NCBI GenBank assembly: GCA_003353945.1
Contig: PIVM01000034.1
Coordinates: 1 to 43,233, forward strand
Source of the DNA: Gammaproteobacteria bacterium
GTDB lineage: Bacteria > Pseudomonadota > Gammaproteobacteria > Pseudomonadales > PIVM01
Direction of reading: 5' to 3'
Length of the DNA: 43,233 nt
Part shown: piece by piece, positions 7,213 through 15,251 of the stretch
Position numbering within the stretch: position 1 is the first letter of the stretch
Layout of the letters: each line of letters begins with the position of its first letter
The notes under the pieces: generated by a model
Told to the model about the DNA's origin: nothing
What the model saw: the letters and a program-made list of their open reading frames with translations, nothing else
Databases searched by the model: none
Position numbers and translations under genes: made by a program

Positions 7213-8142
7213 TTAAGGAATTATGCGTTTGCGCAGAAAACTGATTTGGCTTGTGATGTTGTTTTTAAACGCTGTGCCACCACCGTATACTTGGAAATGA
7301 TCGCTATCAAGGCTGATGTGTTCTGCGTTGGGTATTTTTGCTACGGCTTTTAGGGCGATTTTTTCTGGTGTGATGTCGTCATGTGAGCCAGTGACAACTA
7401 ATACCGGTACCTTGATTCTATTAACGGTCTGAATGGGCCTATAAAAACCGATTGTCATCAGCACTCTTGCGGGCACGCCATTTTGCCAATTGCTGTTGTC
7501 GGGTATTAAGGAGAAATAACCTTCCCAGCTACCTGGCGTATTCAATAGTGCAAAATCACCTGGTTTACCGACCACGGGCGAATAATAAGGCGACATGCCG
7601 ATTATCGATCTCAGGCTGTCATAAATGCCAAATAAGAAAGCTTTGGCAATATCCATTGGGCTAGTGTCTGCCAGTGCGCTCAGGCCGTCGACAAAAGGCA
7701 CTTGGGTGATTATGGCTGCCAGATGGGTATCTTTGGCAGCAATACGTAGTACGTGTCCACCGCTAAAGGAGGTTCCCCATAGAATAATGCGCTCATTATC
7801 GCTTATATCAAGATTGCGCACATGCTGCAGCGCATTTCGCCAATCGGTTAAATGACGCCAGGGGTTGACGAGATTGCGGGGTTCTCCATCACTGTCACCA
7901 AAGTTGCGGTAGTCAAATACATAGACGGCAAAGCCTTCGTTAACAAAGTGCTCGGCAAAGGTATGCAGGCCAAATGCTTTTTCTGCGGCCAGTCCATGAG
8001 CCATTACAATGATGGGTGTTGGGATTTGGCAATTGTCTGGCTTATATAGTAGGCCGGCGCAACGAGTGTTCTCGCTGGTAAAGTCAGAAGCGCTTATGTC
8101 GTAATGTGATTTGCTGTCCATATTGTGTGACTTTATACGCAC
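7213..8142 (-). CDS. Alpha/beta hydrolase, probably serine esterase-like
   Basis: The 309-residue protein has the alpha/beta hydrolase order. IIVMAHGLAAEK carries the oxyanion His-Gly. YVFDYRNFGDSDG follows, the nucleophile elbow is GTSFSGGH, the acid is in VLVVTGSHDDITPEK, and the catalytic His is in LDSDHFQVYGG. It resembles uncharacterised DLH/YcjY-like hydrolases with an N-terminal CAGLLYKPD strand. No signal peptide is evident, so it is probably cytoplasmic. The start is uncertain: GTG at 8142, or ATG at 8121 (MDSKSHYD); neither has a good ribosome site. The substrate cannot be told. Confidence 0.85.
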   Translation of the reverse strand: MRIKSHNMDSKSHYDISASDFTSENTRCAGLLYKPDNCQIPTPIIVMAHGLAAEKAFGLHTFAEHFVNEGFAVYVFDYRNFGDSDGEPRNLVNPWRHLTDWRNALQHVRNLDISDNERIILWGTSFSGGHVLRIAAKDTHLAAIITQVPFVDGLSALADTSPMDIAKAFLFGIYDSLRSIIGMSPYYSPVVGKPGDFALLNTPGSWEGYFSLIPDNSNWQNGVPARVLMTIGFYRPIQTVNRIKVPVLVVTGSHDDITPEKIALKAVAKIPNAEHISLDSDHFQVYGGGTAFKNNITSQISFLRKRIIP

Positions 8143-8214
8143 CCTATTTATGAAATGATATCGATATACATCGGCGAGCCAGTATAACGGGGTATGGTGG
8201 TATATGGGTAGGCA

Positions 8215-8466
8215 TCAGCTTTTGAATACAGGGCGAATCAACGCTAATGTGTTGTTTTTATTATGCGGGGCGATGCCCAGTAATCCTGATGTTTTCTGCT
8301 GTTTGATTTTGCGTAGATTCGCCGTATTTTGGATAAGGTTGAATTTTGCGTGTTCGAAGGTTTGGCCGTTTATATCAAGCAGTAGATAGTCCTGTTGTTT
8401 GAAATCCTGGCTGAAATCAGCCTTGCCATTTTTTAGCCTGGTAAGTTGCTGGGATATAGTGCTCAT
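8215..8466 (-). CDS. Small hypothetical protein
   Basis: An 83-residue open frame on the minus strand starts at an ATG at 8464-8466 (MSTISQQLTRLKNGKADFSQ) and ends ALIRPVFKS. No family, signal peptide or membrane segment is recognised, and the ribosome site is weak. A longer form to 8532 would add 22 residues. It sits between the divergent hydrolase and rnf genes. It may be a lineage-specific small protein or a chance frame. Confidence 0.4.
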   Translation of the reverse strand: MSTISQQLTRLKNGKADFSQDFKQQDYLLLDINGQTFEHAKFNLIQNTANLRKIKQQKTSGLLGIAPHNKNNTLALIRPVFKS

Positions 8467-8831
8467 ATTGTAGAAGCAAGTTCCAGGATGCGAAGGTGTT
8501 TGATGATAGAGGTAAAGGTATATGTTATGCATGTTAGCATCTTCAAGATATCTTTCTGCGCCCTTAAATCACGCATATTCAGAGTGCTAGCATGTTTCCA
8601 GGATGAGAGGACAGACCGGACGGTTTTTTTTGCCCATAAGTTGTGAGAAATAGGGATAATTCAACTTTCTTTGAGGCTGCTCAATGTCAAAGATCGGTGC
8701 AGTCACTACGCTTGTCCTCCGCCGATACAGAGTGATATGTGCGGTAGAGAAATTGAAATTTTTGAGAAACTGAGTCGGGTTCCACTGTAAACATCCTGTA
8801 AATTAACCATATTCAACGTAAGCATTCGTCT

Positions 8832-10157
8832 ATGAGCAATTTGGGTCTCACTTTTCCAAAAGGCGGTATACATCCGCCCGAGTATAAGACACTCACTAAT
8901 TCAGCCAATATTGAAATCATGCCAACTCCTGCTGAGCTTGAGATTGTTCTTGCGCAGCATATTGGTGCGCCATGCAAGCCGGTAGTGAAAAAGAGAGCCG
9001 ACCTTGTTGAAGGTGATCTGATAGGCGATGTCGATAATGGTTTGGGTGTTCCTGTTCACGCGCCAGCTAATGGTACAGTCAGGGAGCTGGCGGTGTCTTC
9101 ACACCCCATGCGGGTCAGTACGCCGTCAGTCACCATACGTACAAAGCCGGATGATGAACCCAGGCAATATACCGCTACTGACTGGAGTGGTCTTGACAAA
9201 GACGGACTCCTCGCCAAATTAAAAGAGGGTGGCATTATTGGTGTGGGCGGAGCTGGTTTTCCGACCTACGCAAAACTCAATCCGCCACCCGATGTCAAGA
9301 TTGACACCTTGTTGCTTAATGGTTCTGAGTGTGAACCTTATATCACAGCAGATCATCGTATGATGGTAGAACATGCTGATGAGATTGTTGAAGGCGCACG
9401 TATTATCTTGAGGATTCTTGGCATTACAAAATGTCAGATCGGCATAGAAGATAATAAGCCGGATGCTATCGAAGCCATGCAAAAAGCAGCCAGTGCGCAA
9501 TCGAGCGATTCAGCTCAGATTACTGTTCATCCCCTTGAAGTGAAATACCCGCAGGGTTCTGAACGGCAGTTGATTTACAGTATTACCGGCCTCACGGTGC
9601 CGTCACAGGCGCTGCCATCGGCGGTTGGTGTTGTGGTTCAGAATGTGAGTACTGCACGTACTATTTATGATGCAGTTGCACGTGGAAAGCCTTATTACGA
9701 GAAAGTGATCACTATTTCCGGACTGGGAATAAAGCGACCCGCTAATCTACAAGTCAAAATTGGTACTCGCATTTCTGATATTGTTGAATATCTCGGGGGT
9801 ACGACGGATGGCCTGAAGAAAGTGGTTTTGGGTGGTCCGATGATGGGATTTGCAGTTTCAACGCTGGATATTCCGATTCTTAAGACAACGTCCTCCGTTC
9901 TGTTTTTAACGGATAAAGAAATCGACAGCAGCCCGTTTTCAAACTGCATTCGCTGTGGTTGGTGTAACAATGCCTGCCCGATGGGATTGCAGCCGAATGA
10001 AATTGGTGTTCACGCCCAAGCTGGTCGAGGAGCAGATACTGAGCGATTCGGTACGCTGGATTGCTTTGAGTGTGGTAGCTGTGCTTATGTTTGCCCATCC
10101 AAGAGACCCTTGGTGCAGCTTATCCGTATGGCAAAAATGAACTTGCGAAACAAATAG
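8832..10157 (+). CDS. rnfC: RnfC, NADH- and iron-sulfur subunit of the Rnf ion-pumping complex
   Basis: The 441-residue peripheral subunit opens with GLTFPKGGIHPPEYK, typical of RnfC. It has a barrel-sandwich part (GVPVHAPANGTV) and the NuoF-like flavin/NADH loop GVGGAGFPTYAKL near residue 136. Two 4Fe-4S motifs lie near residues 372 and 410 (CIRCGWCNNACP and CFECGSCAYVCP). It lacks the long repetitive C-terminal tail of the E. coli protein (740 residues) and has the short form seen in clostridia. RnfC passes electrons between NAD(H) and the membrane subunits. It is first in a CDGEAB operon; no close upstream gene shares its direction. Confidence 0.95.
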   Translation: MSNLGLTFPKGGIHPPEYKTLTNSANIEIMPTPAELEIVLAQHIGAPCKPVVKKRADLVEGDLIGDVDNGLGVPVHAPANGTVRELAVSSHPMRVSTPSVTIRTKPDDEPRQYTATDWSGLDKDGLLAKLKEGGIIGVGGAGFPTYAKLNPPPDVKIDTLLLNGSECEPYITADHRMMVEHADEIVEGARIILRILGITKCQIGIEDNKPDAIEAMQKAASAQSSDSAQITVHPLEVKYPQGSERQLIYSITGLTVPSQALPSAVGVVVQNVSTARTIYDAVARGKPYYEKVITISGLGIKRPANLQVKIGTRISDIVEYLGGTTDGLKKVVLGGPMMGFAVSTLDIPILKTTSSVLFLTDKEIDSSPFSNCIRCGWCNNACPMGLQPNEIGVHAQAGRGADTERFGTLDCFECGSCAYVCPSKRPLVQLIRMAKMNLRNK

Positions 10158-10175
10158 AAATAGAGGAGAAAGGTC

Positions 10176-11231
10176 ATCGCTACTGCTAAGACTGATCAAA
10201 TAGCTGAGACTGCGGCAGAGGTTTGGGATGTTTCTGTTTCCCCCCATGTTAAAAGCAGCGAGTCAGTTGAAAAAATTATGTGGACGGTGTCAGCTTGTCT
10301 GATGCCTTCGTTGATAATTTCCATTTTTGTATTTGGTATACAAACGCTGATTATTACGCTGGTGAGTGTGCTGAGTTGTGTTGCCGTTGAGGCAGTTAGC
10401 CAGCGAGCACTCAATCGTCCAATAACCATTTCTGATGGTAGTGCTGTGTTGACGGGCATATTAATGGCCTTTGTCATACCGCCGAATGTGCCTCTGTACT
10501 TGCCCGTACTTGGGGCAATTATGGCGATCTACATTGGAAAGCACTTACTTGGTGGTGTCGGTTATAATATTTTTAACCCAGCACTACTAGCCCGTACTTT
10601 CTTAATGGCTTCCTTCCCTGTGGCAATGACCGCTGGCTGGATACCGCCAATCGAGAATATGGCTTTGTTCACCCATATTGGTTCTGATGTCGATGCAGTC
10701 ACAACAGCGACGCCGTTGTATTTGCTGTCGCACGGTGGAGTGGATTTACTGATTCAGGAGTATGGGCAGCTTTCATCTATATATACGCAGTTTTTCTTTG
10801 GTTGGCAGCCCGGTTGTATTGGTGAAACATCTGCTCTGGCTGTCTTGCTGGGTGGAGTGTATCTGATCTATAGAGGTTATATTACTTGGCATACACCAGT
10901 GGCAGTACTAGGGTCAATCGCAGTATTAACCTGGATTTTTGGTGGTGATAGCTTATTTGGTGGTGATCCCATTTTGGCAGTATTGTCGGGTGGGGCAATC
11001 TTGGGAGCCTTCTTTATGGCGACCGACTACGTGACTACGCCAATGGGTACTAAAGCAAAAATTATTTTTGGGATTGGCGTGGGAGCATTAACGGTGCTGA
11101 TTCGACTGAAGGGGGGATACCCCGAAGGTATTTGCTATGCCATTTTGTTAATGAACCCATTTACACCTGTGTTTGAAGATTGGTTTAAGCCAGAGCGTTT
11201 TGCACCAGCAAAAGAAGAGGTTGCGCAATGA
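10176..11231 (+). CDS. rnfD: RnfD, membrane flavoprotein subunit, apparent ATC start
   Basis: RnfD is a polytopic membrane protein that carries FMN covalently on Thr. The motif DAVTTATPLYLL fits the D-x-x-[ST]-x-A-T attachment site, and YNIFNPALLARTF and SDGSAVLTG are family signatures. The first in-frame ATG is at 10278, but that start would drop the conserved N-terminus. The upstream codons in the same frame read WDVSVSPHVKSSESVEKIM, matching the usual SPHxxSxxS start of RnfD. Between the rnfC stop and 10278 the frame has no ATG, GTG or TTG. An ATC at 10176 follows an excellent GAGGAGAAAGG and is the natural start position, giving 351 residues. Either ATC is used, or the G of an ATG was mutated or misread. 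Confidence 0.85.
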   Translation: MATAKTDQIAETAAEVWDVSVSPHVKSSESVEKIMWTVSACLMPSLIISIFVFGIQTLIITLVSVLSCVAVEAVSQRALNRPITISDGSAVLTGILMAFVIPPNVPLYLPVLGAIMAIYIGKHLLGGVGYNIFNPALLARTFLMASFPVAMTAGWIPPIENMALFTHIGSDVDAVTTATPLYLLSHGGVDLLIQEYGQLSSIYTQFFFGWQPGCIGETSALAVLLGGVYLIYRGYITWHTPVAVLGSIAVLTWIFGGDSLFGGDPILAVLSGGAILGAFFMATDYVTTPMGTKAKIIFGIGVGALTVLIRLKGGYPEGICYAILLMNPFTPVFEDWFKPERFAPAKEEVAQ

Positions 11232-12124
11232 AAGAGATTTTTAACATAGCCGCTCGGTTGACTATTTCCTTCATGCTGGCCGGCGTCATCATGGGAGCTG
11301 TTTTTGTGATGACAGAGGGGCCCAAAAAGCATAATGCACATGTGAATGAGCAAAAAGTAATGTTGGGCTTGCTTGGTTTTAGCGAAGATAATCCAGCGCC
11401 AGAAAGCATCAAGTTATTCAATTTATATCGTTATGTGTTGCAGCAAGGCGATAACAAATTCCTTGGCTATGTGTTACCGATCAAGGATAAAGAAGAGCAC
11501 CAGTTAGTGGTGATTGATCTGGAAGGTCAGTATGTGGCTCAGTATCCTCTGCAGATCAGTATGAGTGAAGTGGATGATTTGGACCTGCGAAATCAGATTG
11601 TGGCCGGAGCGATATCTTCGGAATATGAATTTCAGTTTGCAGACAAATCCATTTTCGTAAATGACGCTGGGGAGCGCTCAGCCTATCTGTTACCTGGCAA
11701 ATCGTCTGGTTTTAAGACCTTTATTCATATGATAATGGCGCTTGATCCTCAATTGACGGTGATGGGTTTTGAAGTTCTGGAGCACGAGGAAGATCCGGGT
11801 TTGGGTGACGGGATTGAAAAGGATTATTTTAAGAATCAGTTCCGTGATAAGACGGTTGAAGTTATGAAGAGCATCAAGGTCGTTAAGATGCCCTTGCCGC
11901 AGGAATATCGTAAGTATTTGGAAAATGATCCAGATCTGGACGAAGCGGAACGTGTGCGCATCAGAGAGGAGCATTTAAAGGACGATATCTATGCTCTTAC
12001 CGGAGCGACTATTTCCAGTGATGCGGTAAATAACGGCTTGAAGATCATGCTTAAGAAATTTGCCTATCGGATCAAGGTGCTGGAAAAGGTTATTAGTGAG
12101 CAATCTATACCGGTGGCCTTCTAA
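11228..12124 (+). CDS. rnfG: RnfG, periplasmic FMN-binding subunit
   Basis: The 298-residue protein has one N-terminal membrane helix (TISFMLAGVIMGAVFVM) and a periplasmic FMN-binding domain. The region ALDPQLTVMGFEVLEHEEDP with GLGDGI matches the conserved RnfG/NqrC core (usually HxETPGLG). The flavin-attachment stretch is YALTGATISSDAV. The Thr of GAT is present, but the Asp that usually begins the D-x-x-[ST]-G-A-T motif is Tyr; an Asp lies two residues further upstream. About 35 charged residues (PLPQEYRKYL to EEHLKDD) are inserted before this motif. The ATG overlaps the rnfD stop by 4 bp, so translation is coupled. Confidence 0.92.
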   Translation: MKEIFNIAARLTISFMLAGVIMGAVFVMTEGPKKHNAHVNEQKVMLGLLGFSEDNPAPESIKLFNLYRYVLQQGDNKFLGYVLPIKDKEEHQLVVIDLEGQYVAQYPLQISMSEVDDLDLRNQIVAGAISSEYEFQFADKSIFVNDAGERSAYLLPGKSSGFKTFIHMIMALDPQLTVMGFEVLEHEEDPGLGDGIEKDYFKNQFRDKTVEVMKSIKVVKMPLPQEYRKYLENDPDLDEAERVRIREEHLKDDIYALTGATISSDAVNNGLKIMLKKFAYRIKVLEKVISEQSIPVAF

Positions 12125-12171
12125 AACGGTATAGGGATCCTTCTGGGTCGTAGGTAGAAAGAGATATATGG

Positions 12172-12197
12172 TTTGGTCGGATTCAACTTCGGCCAAA
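12172..12197 (+). other. Intercistronic hairpin between rnfG and rnfE
   Basis: TTTGGTCG (12172-12179) can pair with CGGCCAAA (12190-12197), giving eight pairs with one G-T and a 10-nt loop, inside the only sizeable gap (113 bp) of the rnf operon. No T-run follows, so it is not an intrinsic terminator. It may stabilise or segment the mRNA. Confidence 0.35.
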
Positions 12198-12237
12198 TTG
12201 AAAACAATTTGAATATTGATGGAATGGGCAAAATAAC

Positions 12238-12924
12238 GTGGCGACGACAAAGACGAGTTATCAGCTAGTACTAGACGGTATATTGGATCAGAACCCCATT
12301 TTTCGATTGGCACTGTCAATGTGTCCAGCTGTTGCCATGACGACGACAGTGATGAATGGTCTATTGCTGGGGATAGCCGTATTTTTTGTACAGGTAGCTT
12401 CAAGCTGCACTGTTTCGGTGGTGAAAAATTTTATTCACCCTCGTATTCGTATCCCGACCTATGTGTTGATTATTGCAACCTGGGTGTCAGTTATTGATAT
12501 GGTGCTGGCCGCCTATTTTCCTGCGGCCTATGCGCAGGTGGGTATTTTTGTAAAACTGATCGTTGCCTTTGCCATTATCACAATGCGCCTGGAAATGTTT
12601 GCCTGTAAGAATACGGTTGGCGCTTCTTTCTGGGACGGTTTCGGAATGGGGCTGGGATTCGTGGTTGGTATGGTGATCATCGGAATTATTCGTGAGCTGG
12701 GTGGTATGGGAACCGTTTTTGGTATTAACATACTTGATTCACAGCCACTACTGTTTTTTGTACTTCCCAGCGCAGGCTTTTTTGTTGTGGGTTTGTTGAT
12801 GGGCTTTTTTAATTACTTAGAAGCAATCTATAATCGTAGAAAATTGGGAATAATCACTTATGAGAGCAATAAAAGCAATTTGCCTGGTGGTGGTTGCGCT
12901 GAGCAGCACTCTTCTGGCGTTTAA
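12238..12924 (+). CDS. rnfE: RnfE, integral membrane subunit lacking one conserved cluster Cys
   Basis: The 228-residue polytopic protein starts at GTG 12238; an in-frame stop 21 bases upstream rules out a longer form. QNPIFRLALSMCPAVAMTT corresponds to the family NNPxxxQxLGxCPxLA motif and keeps that Cys (residue 29). The second half-site normally reads IVxNCAIIGRAEAFASKN. Here it is IVAFAIITMRLEMFACKN, so the Asn-Cys pair at 111-112 is Phe-Ala and a new Cys appears at 123. In the related NqrD this Cys helps hold the iron-sulfur cluster in the membrane. The C-terminus (from about GIITYESNKSN) overlaps the start of rnfA by 65 bp. Confidence 0.92.
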   Translation: MATTKTSYQLVLDGILDQNPIFRLALSMCPAVAMTTTVMNGLLLGIAVFFVQVASSCTVSVVKNFIHPRIRIPTYVLIIATWVSVIDMVLAAYFPAAYAQVGIFVKLIVAFAIITMRLEMFACKNTVGASFWDGFGMGLGFVVGMVIIGIIRELGGMGTVFGINILDSQPLLFFVLPSAGFFVVGLLMGFFNYLEAIYNRRKLGIITYESNKSNLPGGGCAEQHSSGV

Positions 12925-13804
12925 TTTATTTGCAGCTAACAATCTGGTTGCAAAAACTGAGTTTGGGGAAGCGAACGAGATTATTCTTACGTTCGCTAAT
13001 CCGGTCAGTGATGAGCGCCTGGTGTCGCTGAATAGTTACACGGTATTTGAAGAGCCAGACCCGGATATCCGTCTTGAGCTCGTCAATATCACGCTGAACG
13101 CGGACAAAACCGAGGCGACTCTGGAGTTTGGAGAACCTTTGAATCAGGCTGAAGCGCATATGGTGTCTGTTCGGGGTTTATCGAGCTCTGAAGCAGCTAT
13201 GTCTTTTCAGGTGAAGAAATCCTACTTGGGTTACCTGATATCGATTTTGATTACGGCAATGCTGATTAAAAACTTTGTGTTTACCAAGTACCTTGGCTTG
13301 TGTGTCTTTATGGGGACATCAAAACGCAAAGAGACTGCAAAAGGTATGGGGTTGGTGTTTTCTATTGTCATGGTAATAGCCACGGCGATGTCATGGGTTT
13401 TTTACAATTGGTTTATGATCCCGTACAAATTGACCTTTTTACAGATAGTGGTTTTTATCGGCCTGGTCGCCTTGTCAGTACAGGCAGTCGATACGATATT
13501 GCGTAAGGTAAATCCGGTTTTATTCAGCTCCTTCGGCATATTTCTGGTTTTAATTACGACAAACTGCGTCGTCATTGCGGTACCGCTGATGCTGGCTAAG
13601 GACGGCTATGGTTTTTGGGAATCCATCATGCTGGCGTTAGGTGCAGGAACTGGTTTTATGTTAGCGCTGTATCTGATGGCCGCTGTTCGTGAAAGGCTCG
13701 AGCTTGCGTTAATGCCGGAGAGTTTTAAGGGGCTTCCCATTGCCTTTATACTGGCAGGCCAGTTTGCGATGGCCTTCCTTGGCTTTTCCGGTATGTCGAT
13801 CTAA
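12860..13804 (+). CDS. rnfA: RnfA with an N-terminal signal peptide and Ig-like periplasmic domain
   Basis: RnfA is usually about 190 residues; this one has 314. Residues 1-25 form a signal peptide. Residues about 27-118 are a soluble beta-rich domain (NEIILTFANPVSD, NADKTEATLEF, AEAHMVSVRGL) resembling bacterial SbsA/Big-type Ig-like domains. The standard RnfA core follows: LIKNFVFTKYLGLCVFMGTS and LITTNCVVIA, with both cluster Cys present (148 and 236). RnfA has its N-terminus on the periplasmic side, so an exported domain fits the topology. The ATG at 12860 follows GGAATAATCACTT and lies inside the rnfE end. The extension is real coding sequence: it is long and begins with a proper signal peptide. 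Confidence 0.93.
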   Translation: MRAIKAICLVVVALSSTLLAFNLFAANNLVAKTEFGEANEIILTFANPVSDERLVSLNSYTVFEEPDPDIRLELVNITLNADKTEATLEFGEPLNQAEAHMVSVRGLSSSEAAMSFQVKKSYLGYLISILITAMLIKNFVFTKYLGLCVFMGTSKRKETAKGMGLVFSIVMVIATAMSWVFYNWFMIPYKLTFLQIVVFIGLVALSVQAVDTILRKVNPVLFSSFGIFLVLITTNCVVIAVPLMLAKDGYGFWESIMLALGAGTGFMLALYLMAAVRERLELALMPESFKGLPIAFILAGQFAMAFLGFSGMSI

Positions 13805-13837
13805 GCTAACATAATAGATAAGGTTTGGGAGAGTAGA

Positions 13838-14710
13838 GTGGAATCATCATTTGTCGAGTTAGCATTTAGTGGTGTTGGGTTGCTGGCGCTGATTGGAGTG
13901 GTATTTGGAACTGGATTAGGTTATGCAGCTTATAAGTTTGCTGTAGAAGCTGACGAGGTGGTCGAAGAGGTGTTGGAAAGCTTACCTATGGCACAGTGCG
14001 GTGGCTGCGGTTATCCTGGTTGTGAAGGTTATGCCAGAGCGGTTGTGCATGAACCTGATGTCTCGCCTAACTTATGTTTTCCTGGCAAAAAGGAAGTAGC
14101 AGAAATCATTGCCAATATGACCGGCAAGGAACTGGATTTTAAAGAGAATGTCGTGGCTACTGTTCGTTGTTCATGCCTTATGGGTGAAGTTGGCAATAAG
14201 ATGAATTACTCGGGCTTTGACAGTTGTACAGCTGCAACATTGGCTTTTGGCGGCCCTTCGGATTGTCAGTGGGGTTGTCTGGGTATCGGCGAATGTGCCC
14301 AAATCTGTCCTTTTGATGCGATTACCATGGTGGACGATTTTCCGCAAATTTCGCCTGACCTTTGTGTCGGTTGTGGCATCTGTGTTACGGGTTGTCCAAA
14401 GGGTATCATTGAGCTGACGACCAAGGATGCCAGAGTGCATATTCCGTGCATGACTCAGGATCCGGCAAAGCGCTGCAAGGACGTCTGTACGGTGGGTTGT
14501 ATATATTGCAAGGCCTGTATAAAGAAATGCCCTGCTGATGCCTGCTATTTGACGGATACCGGGTTGTTACAAGTCGATCATGATAAATGCATTGCGTATG
14601 GTCCGGATTGTAATTATGCCTGTGTTGATGCTTGTCCACGGGATATTGTTCTGCATTATCCTCTGCATGCTGACTATGCTCAACCCGTTGAAATTAAGGA
14701 AGCCAGCTAA
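13838..14710 (+). CDS. rnfB: RnfB, multi-cluster ferredoxin-like subunit
   Basis: The 290-residue protein has one membrane helix (LLALIGVVFGTGLGYAAY) and a Fes domain with CGGCGYPGC at residues 54-62. A Cys-rich tail holds several ferredoxin-type motifs: CLGIGECAQICP, CVGCGICVTGCP, CKDVCTVGCIYCKACIKKCP and CIAYGPDCNYACVDACP. It is longer than the E. coli protein (about 190 residues) and like the multi-cluster forms of acetogens, so it is suited to take electrons from ferredoxin. GTG start at 13838 after GGGAGAG. A 10-bp hairpin overlaps the stop codon. It ends the rnf set. Confidence 0.95.
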   Translation: MESSFVELAFSGVGLLALIGVVFGTGLGYAAYKFAVEADEVVEEVLESLPMAQCGGCGYPGCEGYARAVVHEPDVSPNLCFPGKKEVAEIIANMTGKELDFKENVVATVRCSCLMGEVGNKMNYSGFDSCTAATLAFGGPSDCQWGCLGIGECAQICPFDAITMVDDFPQISPDLCVGCGICVTGCPKGIIELTTKDARVHIPCMTQDPAKRCKDVCTVGCIYCKACIKKCPADACYLTDTGLLQVDHDKCIAYGPDCNYACVDACPRDIVLHYPLHADYAQPVEIKEAS

Positions 14711-14722
14711 TTGCTGGCTTCC
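14698..14722 (+). terminator. Strong hairpin overlapping the rnfB stop codon
   Basis: GGAAGCCAGC (14698-14707) and GCTGGCTTCC (14713-14722) form a perfect 10-bp stem with loop TAATT. The stop codon lies in the loop. No T-run follows, so it is not a classical intrinsic terminator. It may protect the mRNA 3' end or act with Rho. Confidence 0.5.
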
Positions 14723-15251
14723 AGGTTCAACAATAGGTTGGGTATTGATGCGGGTAGATATTTATCTGGAATGATTTCGGAGATATAATCAACTGCGACT
14801 ACCACGATGAAGTGTGTAGTCGCCGTATTGTTAATGCTGTGTTAATGCTACGGCAGGTTAGTTTGTTATCGTTCTGTCATGCCTCATTAATGATGGGGCT
14901 TTACCATCCAAAACGTCGCATTTATCTATGCGAATATCTATGTGAATGATAAAAAAATAAACAAATGTTGATTTAGGCAATCTTTAAAGTTTGACAGGCA
15001 AATTAGAATTAGCTCTGTTGAACTAAAGCGTTAATTGCAGGCACAAAATAGGAGTGTGAAAGTTAGGGAATCGGTATAATCGTGATTTTGGTTTCTGGTT
15101 GACTGAAAGTTCCTAAGCACTTGTTATGTGGATTGCTGAATAACCCTCTTACAACACAGGTTTTTTTAGTTGTGGTGGAAGAGGTAGATTAAGTTGATAA
15201 GGCCAAATTGATTTTGTGCGAAAATAGTCTATTACGAGGAGTGCTATACTA
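14711..15251. other. 540-bp non-coding gap between rnfB and korA
   Basis: No coding frame is supported. Besides the hairpin at the rnfB stop, a perfect 8-bp stem GCGACTAC/GTAGTCGC (14795-14802/14816-14823) is present. A TTGACA hexamer occurs at 14991-14996 without a good -10 at the usual spacing. The last bases hold the korA ribosome site GAGGAG (15236-15241). The gap is long enough for an independent, regulated korAB promoter, whose exact position cannot be fixed by eye. Confidence 0.45.

Noticed and set aside
12238-13804. rnfE-rnfA as one frameshifted gene
   Set aside because: Both products keep complete family cores and rnfA has its own signal peptide and start.
8832-14710. Na+-translocating NADH:quinone reductase (Nqr)
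   Set aside because: RnfB with multiple ferredoxin motifs and RnfC are present and no NqrF-like subunit occurs, so it is Rnf.
14991-14996. TTGACA as the korA promoter
   Set aside because: No acceptable -10 lies 15-19 bp downstream; TAGAAT is only 7 bp away.
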